From Kappaphycus alvarezii (Eukaryota > Rhodophyta > Florideophyceae > Gigartinales > Solieriaceae), in assembly GCA_002205965.3 (NCBI GenBank), contig NADL03000048.1, positions 248,001 to 312,000 on the forward strand: 64,000 nt of DNA, read 5' to 3'. A program made the translations under genes and the position numbers. The notes under the pieces are model-generated. The model was given only the letters and a program-made list of their open reading frames with translations, was not told the DNA's origin and did not search any database. Shown piece by piece: positions 19,967-31,499 of the stretch (its first letter is position 1; every line of letters begins with the position of its first letter).

Positions 19967-21420
19967 TTATAGAAAACTTAAGTGACGCAGTCGCTTCAGC
20001 ATTGGAGGTTCACTTATGCTCAACAAGTCACCTAACATCACGTGGCTTGGCACGACCACTTTAGGGTGCGGTAGTGCAAATGCGACTACTTGGTCTTCGT
20101 GAATTCGAATTGGCTGACTGGTAAAATTAGCAACTAGAATGCGGAAAGGCCGCTTTGACTCAACTTTAGCAACGCCATTGGAGGCAACAAATCCAGAACG
20201 TTGGGAACGGTCAAGTGGTTGTATGACAATTATCACGCTTCGGTCAGTGGCAACGGAGACCCAACATAGTGATTCAAGCGGGAGGGTAGTGGAATGAACC
20301 ACTCTCACGCGAGGTGATATTCGACCCCGTTGTTCAATAAGCGGTGCAGGTTTCTGCGTATTGATAGTGAGTTCTTTGGTCAATGGTCGTCGGATGATCG
20401 GAACTCGAGTTCCATCGTCGAGTTCGACTTCGCAACGACTATGATTAATAAATTCTACGAAGCGATCGCAAAATTTGCATCGGAAAATCACAGCAGCGGC
20501 TAACCGCTTGCATACAATGAAGGGTACTTTCACAATACGACGGCCAAGCTGAACGATAAGTTCGACTTGTCCAGCTGTTTTCAGCATCTTCTTATTATCA
20601 TCTTTTATTTGCGGGAGGTAAGCTTTTGAACTGTCGTACGCGGCTGCAAATTAGCACGAAGAATTCAATTGGGGCCTGCCCTGGTGTCCAGGACAGCAAA
20701 GTTTCGAAAGAGCAAACTTGTCAGGTTGCCGACATCGGCGAATTCCTTGAAATTTCTTCTCGCCATCATTATCACATATTAACGGCGATTCGGAGGCGTA
20801 TATCGCCTCAAAGAACGATGTAAAACGTCATAGTCTGTACGGATGTCCATATTCTTCAAAGATGATTTACCCGTATTGTGGTATACTAAGGGCCCCTTCC
20901 CTGGTATCTCACCTACAGAACTGTAGGAAGCTATTTCGGACCTCCCTCCCGTATTGGAAGGAACCACGTTTAGTTTCACGAGTCCTTTGGTAGACACGAC
21001 GAAATTGTTTGAGAGTGAACCTCGGATTTCTATGGCGGGGGCGCGGCCGTTGCGGTTGAATCTGTCGTCTTTACATCTGCATTCGGTATCGACTTGTCTA
21101 AACCAAACATGGCGCATACGCTGTGATAAGAGTTCGCAGGAACCCGCGCACGGTCCGCGCTGCTGAGCGCTTCATAGTTCTGCGACATATTGAGTAAATC
21201 ATTGACCTTGAGATCACATTCCGGGGCGATGTGTCCCCTCTTGTAGCAAGAGTGACAAATCAGTCGTTATTTTCCTGGTGGTTGGGTTCTCCCATTTGCG
21301 TTGCCGACCCACCCTGGACGGGCCCTTGTGTCCTCCAAAAAGATAAAAGTAGGGCCGATACCCGCCTGGGATTGGCATACAGCGTCGTATCAGCAGATTC
21401 ATTGCTCTCTTCTCCAAGTT
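19967..21420 (-). pseudogene. zinc knuckle and protease region, element F
   Basis: Near 21260-21205 the minus strand reads ICHSCYKRGHIAPECDLK, a textbook CCHC nucleocapsid knuckle (C-x2-C-x4-H-x4-C). 21117-20779 is a linker. Near 20690-20650 FAVLDTRAGPN marks the aspartic protease active-site loop. 20587-19967 (206 codons) continues with AGQVELIVQLGRRIVKVPFI and a C-terminal region of beta-strand type leading to RT. Fossil; broken. Confidence 0.7.
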
Positions 21421-21784
21421 TCATCGGCAATTACGAAGTGGGAACGGACGAGTCCACTTTCAATAGGTGAATTTCACGAATACGATGAGTAAGCGAATTC
21501 TTTGGATGAGACGGTATCGTCGTAGGGGTATATGAAAATAACTCTGCCATTAAACCAGACAGACGGGTTAAATCGCGCAGCAACCTAAATAACTGCGGGT
21601 CGTGTTAGGGGGGTTTCCCTTCTTGATGAACGGATTGGTGGGCAGATTGAGCGTGACCTTCATCCTGTGGGAAATGTACAAGTTTAGCGAAAGTTAATTG
21701 ATGATGTGGGGTCGCTTCGCGATATCGCACAACGACAGACCGAATGGGGGGATGTAGTCCATAAATGAACGTTGTCACTTTCCC

Positions 21785-23060
21785 TCACTCCGAAAGTACG
21801 TTCCTGCAGTGGTTTGCGGCGATTGAAAGACGCGTGCCAAATGCACGTTCCAATTCTCCAGATTTCTGGTGGGTTGCATGAAATTGTTCCGCGGATTCCC
21901 GTGAAGCACTAGGGATAACAGAGGTTGGCAGAAAGTACTGCACTGCTTCCGGCCATGGGAACACACCACTTGCTGAGAGGCCGCTCTTTAACTGAATTGC
22001 AGCTTCTCCGCTTAAAACGTACGGTACTAAAACGCGTGCGTGAGCCTCTGACATTGCGAGCGAGTTCTCTTCGTCAGCGAATATAGCTAAAAAGTCTAAA
22101 ATCATGAGAGGATGACTCCCTGAGAAGACGACGTCTTTGAGGGTGACCTCCGTCCTCTTGATGAGTAAGCCAATCTTGGTGGTACTCTTACGAGAATGGT
22201 GTTGATCCGTATTTTGCAACCGGTAAGTCCAATAACTAAGGAGTTCGTCAAAGAGCGGATTGGGTGGAGTAATCTCCTTGAGACCCGACTGATGGGGACC
22301 CCTCTGAAAGCGAGACGCAAGAGTGCGATCACTCGGGAATACACGTGATCTAGCGGACTTCTGCTTCAGTTCGGACTCATTGCCAGAAGAGTCAGATGCT
22401 GAAGACAATTCAGAAGATTCATAAGTCGGCGAAAGGGGTAGGAAACGTTCCTTATTGATGCGCTTCGAACGCTTTTTGCGTGCCTTAGCAGAAGGGGATG
22501 TACTTTACCGAAGAAGGCGGTGTCGTCGAGAGGAAGGGCCTAAATTTTCATCTGGATCTTGAGCTTCCTTTCGATCTGCGATAACTTGAGGTCGGCCCGT
22601 TCCTTCCACGCGATCCATCCGCGTTTCCGAGCGCGACATTGCTGCATGTAAGACTTCAACTGTAGCAGACGCCAGCTGTTTTTTCACGAAATGGAAGCTT
22701 TTTATCAGCTTTCTTGGCCTGGACACTGTGGTCTTCGAGTAGACGATTAACGTCGCTACTCAGATCCCTCACGGATTCTGCATTTGCTTCGATGTCGTTC
22801 GTCAGTTCCATACGCATCTGGTGCTGTACTGAAGCCAGTTGACTTTCAACTTCGACGAGACGTCGCGAAAAGCGTGCAACGTCCTCGCGTAAACTGTGGA
22901 GAAAATTGCTGTATCCAGAGATCTGCGGGACACCGCTGGAAAAGGGTGGCCAGACGGAACTGGTGCGGTTGATGTGAACCTGATCACTGAGGTGAAGAGG
23001 AAATGGTGGGTGTGTTTGGGATTGAAAGCTTCGGGCCATCGAACTATCTGCGTCGATCAA
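21785..23060 (-). pseudogene. gag of element F
   Basis: 23060-22656 (134 codons) begins MIDADSSMARSFQSQTHPPF and carries a coiled-coil-like part (RLVEVESQLASVQHQMRMEL; VRDLSSDVNRLLED). 22408-21785 (207 codons) includes a Ser/Lys-rich start, then a helical gag-like domain with MSEAHARVLVPYVLSGEAAI. The CCHC knuckle follows at about 21260. The ATG at 23060 is the most likely gag start. Fossil. Confidence 0.65.
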
Positions 23061-23169
23061 TAAATATTGGTTTCATTTTTATTATTATTCTTAATCCTAT
23101 TTAGGTAATTTATTATTCATTTATTTGGAATTATCTATTTGTGATCTACGCATATCATTTAATTTTCTA

Positions 23170-24020
23170 AAGTTATGGGCCCAGATCTCCCCAAAGTTCC
23201 TTCAAGGCCGAAATTTTCATAGGATCTGAGAGTAGAGTAACTCCTTTGACGTTAGTAAAGGACGTCAAGAAAAATATTTTGATGCTGGACACAAATAGAA
23301 ATGTTTCTATGATTCATTACCAGCATCAAATTGTAATAAACTTCCGAAATTAGTACAAAGTCTGGTTTTACAATCACAATTATATGTACGAGCTCTTGGT
23401 ATCTGCAAAAAAAATTACAGATACAGAAGTTCAATATGAAAATGGTGCATTGGCGATTGCCAACGCTATTCATAAGGTGGACCCTCTATCATGAGTATCT
23501 GGTACATTTAAAAAATCCCCGGATCTTTTGGACACTACTCGTGGTGATAATGAGTCTTTCAAAAATTTTGAATCACGTTTTGATGCTCAAATTGCCCGAT
23601 TTCATTCATCTACTAGTATTTCGAAATTACCTGAAGTACTGGTATCAATTGTACTCCTGGCTGACTCGAAAACTAATTCAAACCAGCGCGTATCTATTTT
23701 GGCTGCTGCATCTGCGAGGCACAATGAAGAAGCCGATATGGAAAAAGGAAAAATTTTAGAATTAATCAAATATTCCGAAATATCACCTCTTAGTTGTGCA
23801 TGCGATAAAAAGAAAAACGTATGAGAAGATAACAGGAATTTGCAAAAATACATTTGTTCAAATGAATTAAATATTTTGTGTTGAGGAAAGAAAAATTTAA
23901 CGAAAACCCCCAAGCATAAACTACCCCCTCAAGAATACGCACCAGTAAAATTAAAGTCAATTTGTGACCGATGTGGTGAAATTGGACACTGGGCCTCCGA
24001 AAAGGATAAATACAAGGGTA
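23170..24020 (+). pseudogene. copia-like gag
   Basis: From 23528, 98 open codons read DTTRGDNESFKNFESRFDAQ, then FHSSTSISKLPEVLVSIVLL and LELIKYSEIS, in the style of copia gag polyproteins. The same phase is readable upstream to about 23170 (ANAIHKVDPLS just before). Near 23955-24015 a knuckle-like CDRCGEIGHWAS is seen (CxxC-x4-H). Fossil. Confidence 0.65.
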
Positions 24021-24059
24021 CTTAAATTTTTTCAAAAAAGGAAAATACCGAAAAAATCA

Positions 24060-24900
24060 AAAAACGAAAAACCGTATCCTCGCCATTCCAGGAGTGCTAC
24101 ATGTCAATGGAAGCACGAAAAGCGCGAGCCGTTTCCATCGCAGCAGACAAGCGAAAAAGAAGGGACCTAACCACGAAAATGGCTGCCATTTATAGTGACT
24201 TCCTGCCTGGAAGGTCAAGATTAGGATGGAATTTTGTGCCGCTGGCCTTTGACTCGTTAGGATCACCTTCTGAGAAATCATCGAAGGTCATAGAGAAATA
24301 CACGGCAGCTGTCACATCGCGCAGCGGATGTTCTATGGGGGGGGGATGAAGACCCGCATATACCAGAAACTAAGCTACGCAATTTGGTCCACAAGCGCGG
24401 CCTCAATAATATGTTTTGTCCCGCAACACAAAGAAGTTAGAAACTCTATTCAAAAATTATTTTTTTTGTGACTTCAAAGTGTTCCACATACATATTACAG
24501 TGATAAAACCATACAAAAAACAAAAATATGCCTGGTTCTGTAACATTTCATATGGCTAAAACTGTGATTGATTCTACATCAAACGAATTTTAACCTGGAC
24601 CTTTACTTGACGCGTACGCAGTGCTAACCGATGTCGCGCGGGACGTGGCCGTTCGAGCGATGGAGACCTATGGGATGGTTAGAGCGGTGTTTACTCAAAG
24701 GCACGCTGCTGCGGACGTCATGTCCAACGCGGCATGCCTGCTCGCCGACATTGAGCCGGATGATGGAGAACCGTATAGTGAAATGGTAATTATTGAACTA
24801 CGAGCACTTTTAAATTTAATTTTACCTGAATGGAACGAAAATTTGAAGATATTCCAGAATCTATCAAAGACACTCCCTTCTGGCAAGATGGAAATAGAGG
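24060..24900 (+). other. GC-richer insert and gag/protease junction
   Basis: Between the knuckle and the protease the base composition rises (about 24070-24350 and 24600-24760). A 101-codon stretch (24621-24926) starts DVARDVAVRAMETYGMVRAV with a GC-rich part, then turns AT-rich (IIELRALLNLILPEWNENLK). This may be foreign sequence inserted in the copia element; no element ends were seen. Confidence 0.35.
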
Positions 24901-24929
24901 TCATTCAAGCCAAAAAAGAAACATAATCG

Positions 24930-26300
24930 GCTCTATATTTCTATCAGCTATTTTAGATAATGGTAATAGGGTCACAATAAGGAATATGATAATTCTTGGA
25001 TCATCTCAATAGATTATCGGAAGAAATGTTACAAAAAAGTCAAATATTATTCATATGGCGGGTAACCACATAGAGTTTAGTTCCGCAAATACCTCAACCG
25101 ATTGAATAACATTAGTAGATAATGGTGATAATTTCCATTTTCCGGAACCTATATTTATACAGACCTCCGACCACATGAAAAATTCATTTCTATCAACAAT
25201 TTGTTCCAACAATATCAGCACAACAAAAAATTAATCTTGGGCGGAAAGAGAAAGTAATTAATAAGTTCCACAACCATGTATGTGGTCAATCAAATTATGA
25301 CGATATGAAATTACTATTGGAAAGAAATTTTATCAGGGACGAGGAATGTAAAAATATTTATCAAACATTGTTGACACCTGCAAATTTTGCGGTGTCACAA
25401 AAAATACTCTCATCTTCGTGCAGTTTTTATAAGGTCTCTATCTCGCTAATTTAATGAATTGGTATGTGTGGATCACTTTTTGTGCAAAGTGTGGGTATTT
25501 TTCACATCATGAAATCATTTGCTAGATAGTCCACTGGTGCTATCTTACCCTCCTTGAAAATGTAAAATTGTATCAATTGATTTGCAACTCTCTCGTTGAC
25601 ACCCTTTTGGGGCCCTAACATGTAATGGGAGATCAAGCGTTTGAAAATGATATCTTGAAATCCTTTCTAGAAGAAAAAAGGATTTCACTTTGTCCTATTG
25701 GTTCTCGCCGCCACAGCAAAAATTTTATTGCCTCGAAACAGAAATTATTAAGAGGTATAAACCTACGCTTAAAATTATCCTAACCACATGGAAACGATAC
25801 TGTTCGCGTTGCTCGAATGTTTCAAATATCTAATGATTTATATGGAAACGATGTTTTCTCTTCATTCGAGCTCGCCACTGATCATACCAGACCCATTGAG
25901 AATAATGTTCCTCAAAATGTACCGAATGACTTAAAAAGTGCTCATGATGAGATAATTGCTAGGAGGAAATTAAACATTATCCTGAAATTGAAGTCTGGTG
26001 CCGATATTCCAATTAATGCTGGCGACATTGTGGAAAGTTTTTATTCATCCGCCAAACCAAAGAAGATTATCTTAGTCATCTCCAAAATCAGTCTTTAAAT
26101 TTGAAAAAAACTCTTATTGTTACAGTTCCTGGATCTAATGGAAGAATTATTAACGCAGAAATTTAAGACGTTTGTGACTCAGTCTTGTCATATAAACTTG
26201 CGTATCAAACTCAAAAAGCAAATAGTTTACTGGAAGAGTCAATTGGTAGGTCTGTTGATAAAATATAAGCAAATTGTGAACAATTAAGTACTCATGATAT
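24930..26300 (+). pseudogene. copia-like protease, integrase and linker remnants
   Basis: Near 24950-25080 the plus strand reads NRVTIRNMIILGSSQ and later NIIHMAGNHIEFSS, protease-end wording of GalEa-like copia elements. Near 25260-25400 INKFHNHVCGQSNYDDMKLL fits an integrase zinc-binding segment. 25817-26098 (93 codons) is the integrase-RT linker with NDLKSAHDEIIARRKLNIIL. The integrase core is poorly visible. Fossil, many breaks. Confidence 0.5.
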
Positions 26301-26699
26301 CAAGAATTTATGAGAAAAAAAATATTGAGAAACATTTTGATAACTTTTGTTTTAATCAAACTGAGGCAGAAAATGATGAAAATATTTCAGAATCTAAAAA
26401 TTTATTATCTCTTCAAAACGTATAGGCTGAAACCAAAAAACAACTTTCTTAAGTCTGATATTTTAATTCTCATTCTATTGAATGAAAATTGTGGAGTTGA
26501 TGCTGATGAAATTGAATTACTACCTGGAACTGAGTTGCAATCTTCAGAAAAAAATCTGGATCTTTATTGTAATGAATCTGGATCTAAATAGTTTTTACTT
26601 CATCAAGCATCGGGATTTCCATCTCACATTATTTCAAATGCTTAAAGCACAGAAGAAAACAATTTTTTAAGAAGTTGTTTGAAAATTCATATTTCAAAA

Positions 26700-27060
26700 A
26701 TTCCTCCGGACTCAAATGTAATATCCAGTCCCGTATTATACAAGATTAAAAATTCAGATGAAGGAAAATATTTTCGCAAGGCATGGATTGCTCCGCATGG
26801 AAATGAGGTCAAGGAAAAAAAATTCTAAGACAGAATCAGAAACTTATTCCTCAATGGAAATTAGAAATATTCTATTCATTGCTACAATTTTGAAATGTAA
26901 TTTATCAACGAACGATGTCAAATCAGCATATTTACAATTTGGATCAGCCCTACAGAATGTTTATGTAAGACCTCCTCGAGAATTCACGGAAAATATTTTT
27001 ATTGGTCTAGTTAGGGCGAATTCCAATTGGCAGTTACATTCGGGCTATACCTTTTTTTGC
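26700..27060 (+). pseudogene. copia-like reverse transcriptase fragment
   Basis: The fingers block (KAWIAPHGNE) is followed by MEIRNILFIATILKCNLST, then NDVKSAYLQFGSALQNVYVR, the copia RT motif around the first catalytic aspartate (DVKSAYL). Similarity stops near 27050, where the composition changes, so the rest of RT and RNase H appear to be missing. Fossil. Confidence 0.75.
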
Positions 27061-28970
27061 CTTAGTTTAAAATCGGTGGATTTTATCCCTCGGTTATTTG
27101 TTATTTTTAACAGCGGGTCATTATTACAGTCTGTACACAGAGATGGCTGCACGAAACTTGGACGGTTTGTGGGTCTGGAGGTTAGAGAGAACAGAGACAC
27201 TAACGAAACGCTTCTAACTACCTCCAAAAAGACTGCGGGTGGCAATACGAACAGTATCTACAAACTTATGAGCTAGGTGGGCATCATCGAGATCGCGATG
27301 CTCAGACAAGCCTTGACGTCCGAAAGGGGGAATGCGGCAAATATAATGAGTCCAGACAGGGGCGTCGGTCGCAGGACTTTTGTTAGGCGGGTTGGTGTCG
27401 GAGGCGAAAGGAGAACATGGTGCGGAAACATCAACGCCGACAAGCGAGTTAAGAATGTTCAGGACAGACCCAAACTGGATATGGCCCTGTAAAGACGGCT
27501 TCAGCGCGTTGAACATAGAGGTTTGCAGGGTGGATGCCAGGAAAAGAACGGTTGATGAGGGTTCTCAAGCAGGGGAGCGGATTTGACCAAGAAATACAGC
27601 GCGGCGTGTAAAGGAGAAATGACGAGGTTTGCTGTGAGTGGGAGCAAAATGGTTTGTTTTTGGCGCCATATAGTGCTGTGTGACGAGGGTTGGCTCCAGG
27701 TCCGACGCAGGAAAGGTAACGAACGGACGGGGCAGCTAGTGCAGGCGCGAGATCACTTGGGTAGTCGGGAGATTACAGACACAAAATTGTGTTACCCAAG
27801 AGAGGATATATTTCAAAAACAAAAAGAAAAAGCAACAAAAACAGGAAGTATGAACGCGTTTCGAAATAAGAAACCGTGAGCGCTGGGGGGAGACAAGCAC
27901 GGTGGGGGTCGATGCAGCGGAGATGACAAAAAGAAAGTTGGATAGAGACGACAGACAATGGTCACAGAAGTTCACAATAGGTCGTGATGTAGATGTTCCC
28001 TCAAGACAAAATAACTAGAGAGTGTAATAATAAGGCAAAATCTACAGGAAGTCGGAAAGACTAGTTCCTCAGTGCCTTTTTTGTCGGCCGTGATTTGAAG
28101 ACCGCGGCCACATTTTTTAGGATCACAACAGAAAATATGTGATGTTCGTATAGCAGCAGAGAAATAGTAAATTTCTATTGTTTTCTGCCTTGTACACCTC
28201 GGTTACTCTTAAGGCATTCAATGGCAATGACTTAGATTTGGGGGCGTTACTATTGTACAGCATGGCTTCCGCCAGAGTCCTGTACAGGGACATATGATTC
28301 CATGTTTCTGTTAGAATCAAGCGGGACGACTTCACAGTGTTAGTGTGAGTGTCGGGATAACAGAGCCTTTTTGCTGTGAGTGACTGGTTTGATTAAACTT
28401 TGTGAAACCCATGGTTATTTCAGGCCGCTACCCGGCTGAACCCTGGTATTTTTTTACTCTAGGTAGGCTAGCAAAGAAGGAACTACATTGACTAAAGGTA
28501 ACAGGACAAGTTGTGTAGGAGACCGAAGGCTTGGCAGAAATTTTAGACTGTAACGTTTTGCTACCCAGCCAAGTATGGCAACAAGGATACTACGATAGGA
28601 AGCCGACTTCGCCCCCGCAGAATGGACCTAATAGAGGAAGCGCTACCTATAAGGGGAGCCTAAAAGGGGAATTTCATCATCGCCCTATTTAACTGTATAT
28701 AGTGTGGGTAGCTAAGCCACTCAGATACAGTATGTGAAAACTCAATCTACTATACAGTACCTGACTTAAGTTTAATCGGCTAGGTCACCCTGGATATGAT
28801 TAACAGTGAGACCAGCCTTAAAGAATGCTTCGGCTGAACGAAACCTTCAGTAATGGGGAAGGATTGGGGTGTGTAATGATTGAATAATAGGTTAGCCTAT
28901 GTTCCAAAGCACATCGAACAATTTTATAATTAGTGAAATCCCGTTCTCACACTTACTTCTTACTGTACTG
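27060..28970. other. unassigned interval
   Basis: No recognised element. A 100-codon minus-strand ORF at 27214-27516 (contains YICRIPPFGRQGLSEHRDLD) and a 98-codon plus-strand ORF at 27583-27879 are not recognised and may be chance. Near 28690-28745 there is a TATATA motif with an upstream Pro/Gly-rich reading; a possible LTR trace, unproven. Confidence 0.35.
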
Positions 28971-28979
28971 TACTGATTG

Positions 28980-29640
28980 AATAGAAGTGGCACTGTGATG
29001 GAGATCGCGGGAATATTACTGGCCCCCGGCGTGAGCCAGATGAAGGAAATCAAAAGGGACATGCGGGGGGAGAAAAGGGAAAAAGTTGGAAGAAAGAGAG
29101 GATATTGGACTTCCTCGCCGCCAAAGCTGCGGGAGAGAGGCCGCTCGGCTTCTTGACGGCAGATTACCGCCTGCAAGATCAAAGTGGGGATAAAGTAAGG
29201 AATAATGAGCTCAGGAAGATCTCAGGGTTCGTCAGAGTATGTCGTAAACTGATTACAGACTAATCTAAACATCTATGGGCACCTCCCAAATATTTATTTC
29301 TTCGTATTTCTCGCGCAAATCCCCTTTGAGCTCAACCCGGCAACTGCGAGGCTTCATCAACATTTTACCACCCTTAGCGCTTTCCAAGTGCTACATTTCT
29401 TCGCTACTGTTGGAATAGTCTCTTACTCAGGCCTAGACCATTCTACTGCAGATAGGGATACCTATACTTCGGCGTACTCGCTGCAAAGATCTTTTCGATA
29501 TCTTTTTCGATAATAACACTTGCCGCCGAACTATCACCTTGGACGAACCAGGAATGGTGTAAAGATGGCGCTGCCTTTCAAACGGCACTGTAGAGCGGCG
29601 CTCTATGGTTTTCTTCAGGTTCGTCCGTCTGCAGTGCCAC
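28980..29640 (-). pseudogene. decayed gag-pol-like segment, partner of 58990-60180
   Basis: Long blocks match the segment at 59080-59470 and 60050-60175 in the same orientation (for example GATATCTTTTTCGA and CGAGGCTTCATC). On the minus strand both read similar peptides: PGSSKVIVRRQVLLSKKISK here and GSSKVLRVTEVAILSKKIST at 60100. In the second copy this joins a family 1-like zinc-knuckle region, so this is most likely the gag-protease junction of a related gypsy element. Fossil. Confidence 0.5.
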
Positions 29641-29649
29641 TTCCAGCTA

Positions 29650-30216
29650 TTGAATTATTCCGGAAAGGTCTTAAGGCCAGGGGAACAACCTTTTTTCAAG
29701 TTATAGGGACCTTGTTCCAGAGGGTTTTTTTTGGGTGGAATCTTTCTGGCTTTGGTCACCTTTGTTTCACTTTTTCTTCCCACTTCTTTCAGTAATCAAC
29801 ACTAACAGGTCTAAAGTGAGAAATAATTTTCTACTGAAATCCTCTAACATGTTACCAATCAGTAAAGATTAGCCCCCAAATTCTACAAAACCCCCCTATT
29901 AGATTCATTCCCGAAGGTAATTGTGGGCAGAAATCAACTGGGAGTGCAAATGAGGTTATTTAGGGTACAGAAATACCTACGGATGGTTTTTAGAGCGTCT
30001 ATAACTCACCATACTGGTCATGTAGTGCATTGTTATGCAAAAGAACTGCACGAATCTTGTAACTATAGATAAACCCATAACGACCCTATTTCATCAATAA
30101 ACGAAGTTTTGCACGCATTTCTGCTTCCTTCCTCCCCTAATTGCTCGTAAAGGAAAACTTTGGTTGTATTAAGGATTACAAAATAGATTAGCTCGTAATT
30201 CGAAGTGCTATCTATC
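29650..30216. other. unassigned interval
   Basis: No ORF, repeat partner or element end could be supported; short pyrimidine- and A-rich runs only. Confidence 0.4.
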
Positions 30217-30655
30217 TGTGGGGTGTCAAAAGAACAAAAAGTAGTCGATGGTCGAGCTTTTGGTTGATGCTTCTTCTAAACAGTTCTAATCATCAGACCG
30301 ATGTGTGTATAGAAAACGTACACAACATTATCAGAGGTAAATGTGAAGCAAACGGTATTATATTCAAAGGTATTATGGAAAAACGATCTTAGAGGTATTA
30401 AAATTTAAGGTTCTAAGGGCTCTTGCAGCAGCTATCAAGTGATAACGACGGCGCAAAAGATCATTGAAAAGTTCCATTGGACCAATTGCCACGGAGGTAT
30501 AGAGTAATTGGTGATGGGTGAGGTGCTATAATTTTCGAGAACCTCGCGATATATCCAAAATTTCTTCATGCACTTAGCATGGAACGAAGTAATAATACCT
30601 TTTGTTTTACACTGGTATATGGGTAAAGTACAATAGTTACACTGATGTCTTCCTA
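30217..30655 (-). repeat. old solo LTR of the element G family
   Basis: Runs along the G LTR from its TGTGGG start. Shared blocks in order include GGTTGATGCTTC, TCAGACC, GTATAGAAAA, TTCCATTGGACCAATTG, GTAATTG, GGTGAGGTG, TTTTGTTTTACAC and TTACACTGA. Divergence is far greater than between the two G LTRs. No internal G sequence flanks it, so it is a solo LTR. Its right end is fuzzy and no clear target duplication was found. Confidence 0.8.
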
Positions 30656-30659
30656 TGGT

Positions 30660-31490
30660 CCCCTAGCAGCAGACTTGGTGTAAAGGCTCGTATAGCTCGC
30701 AGAACACCGTCTTCAGTAAAGTCTCTGAATCCCAAATACACTTGTGATGTGTCAACGTGTGCTTAAAAAATCGGGAGAGATTACCTTCGTAGAGTTAAAT
30801 AGCGGTGAGCAGGCATACGTTTTGAGTTGTGTACTTAAGCACAGTAAAAGTTGATGAGATATAGGCGCTCTTCAACAAACACAGATTCAGAGGCTATTCC
30901 TTCGGACAAACTGAATCGGGTAGACCAAAGATGAAAGTGAAATTCGGCATTAGTTTCGAACTGATGGGACCCCTAAGAATCTTTTGAAAGAAATTGATCA
31001 AACCGAAACAAATGGCACAATGTTGGAACATAGTCGAGTAGTGATAGCTATTCTTTGAGGTGATCTACCTCTAAATGTTTAGAGATAATACAGCTATAGT
31101 CCGCGTTCAAGTACGGAGGAGTTGGGTATGCAAAGGGTCTTGGTAGCTTCTTCAACCTGCCCTATTCAATGGCAGACGCGAGCTCCCACAATATAATACT
31201 GCCTATAAAATAGATAAACAGATCTTTTTTGACAACAGAACGTACGCAAAGCTAGAATTGAGATGCATGTGAAGGTACAAGTCATAAAGTATTCTATTCC
31301 GGATGATACTATGCCAAAAGTAAAGATTAAAATGCTTGCAGGGGCTACATACTTGTTAAAGTGTTGGGTATTCTTGTAAAAGTCAGCAATGAGCTTTTAT
31401 ACATATTCAAGCAGTAGAAGAAAAGGACTGAAACAATATCTGGAATCCAAAGATGCATATTTTACTCTTTCTTAAGGGAGGTATAACCCA
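30660..31490. other. unassigned interval
   Basis: Lies between the solo LTR and copia-like remnants. It may contain copia LTR or 3' UTR sequence, but no partner was recognised. Confidence 0.35.
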
Positions 31491-31499
31491 CAGTTGGAT

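Larger units (their letters stand above)
6600..23065 (-). mobile_element. element F: chromodomain Ty3/gypsy retroelement, split by element G
   Basis: Read on the minus strand from right to left it shows gag (23060-21785), CCHC knuckle, protease, RT, RNase H, integrase core, GPY/F-like domain, long proline-rich tail, chromodomain (8330-8045) and a possible third ORF down to about 6600. Element G (11971-18559) is inserted inside its RNase H region and is flanked by the duplicated target GTCTG. Without G the element spans about 9.9 kb. No LTR pair was recognised: the right side meets AT-rich copia-like DNA just after the gag start, and the left side fades into unassigned DNA. It is broken with many breaks and is older than G. 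Confidence 0.8.
23100..27060 (+). mobile_element. Ty1/copia-like element, plus strand
   Basis: In copia order: gag (23170-24020), protease-like part (24930-25120), integrase zinc-binding part (25240-25420), linker (25817-26300) and RT (26700-27010). RT sits after integrase, which distinguishes copia from gypsy. The RT wording (KAWIAPHGNE and DVKSAYLQFGSALQNVYVRP) resembles the invertebrate GalEa-type copia branch; that placement is inference. No LTR pair was found. Strongly AT-rich and broken with many breaks. Confidence 0.75.

Noticed and set aside
27214-27516. Minus-strand ORF with DLDDAHLA, resembling the LINE RT thumb (DLDDAQLA at 62285)
   Set aside because: Only seven or eight residues agree and no other LINE motif is near; likely chance.
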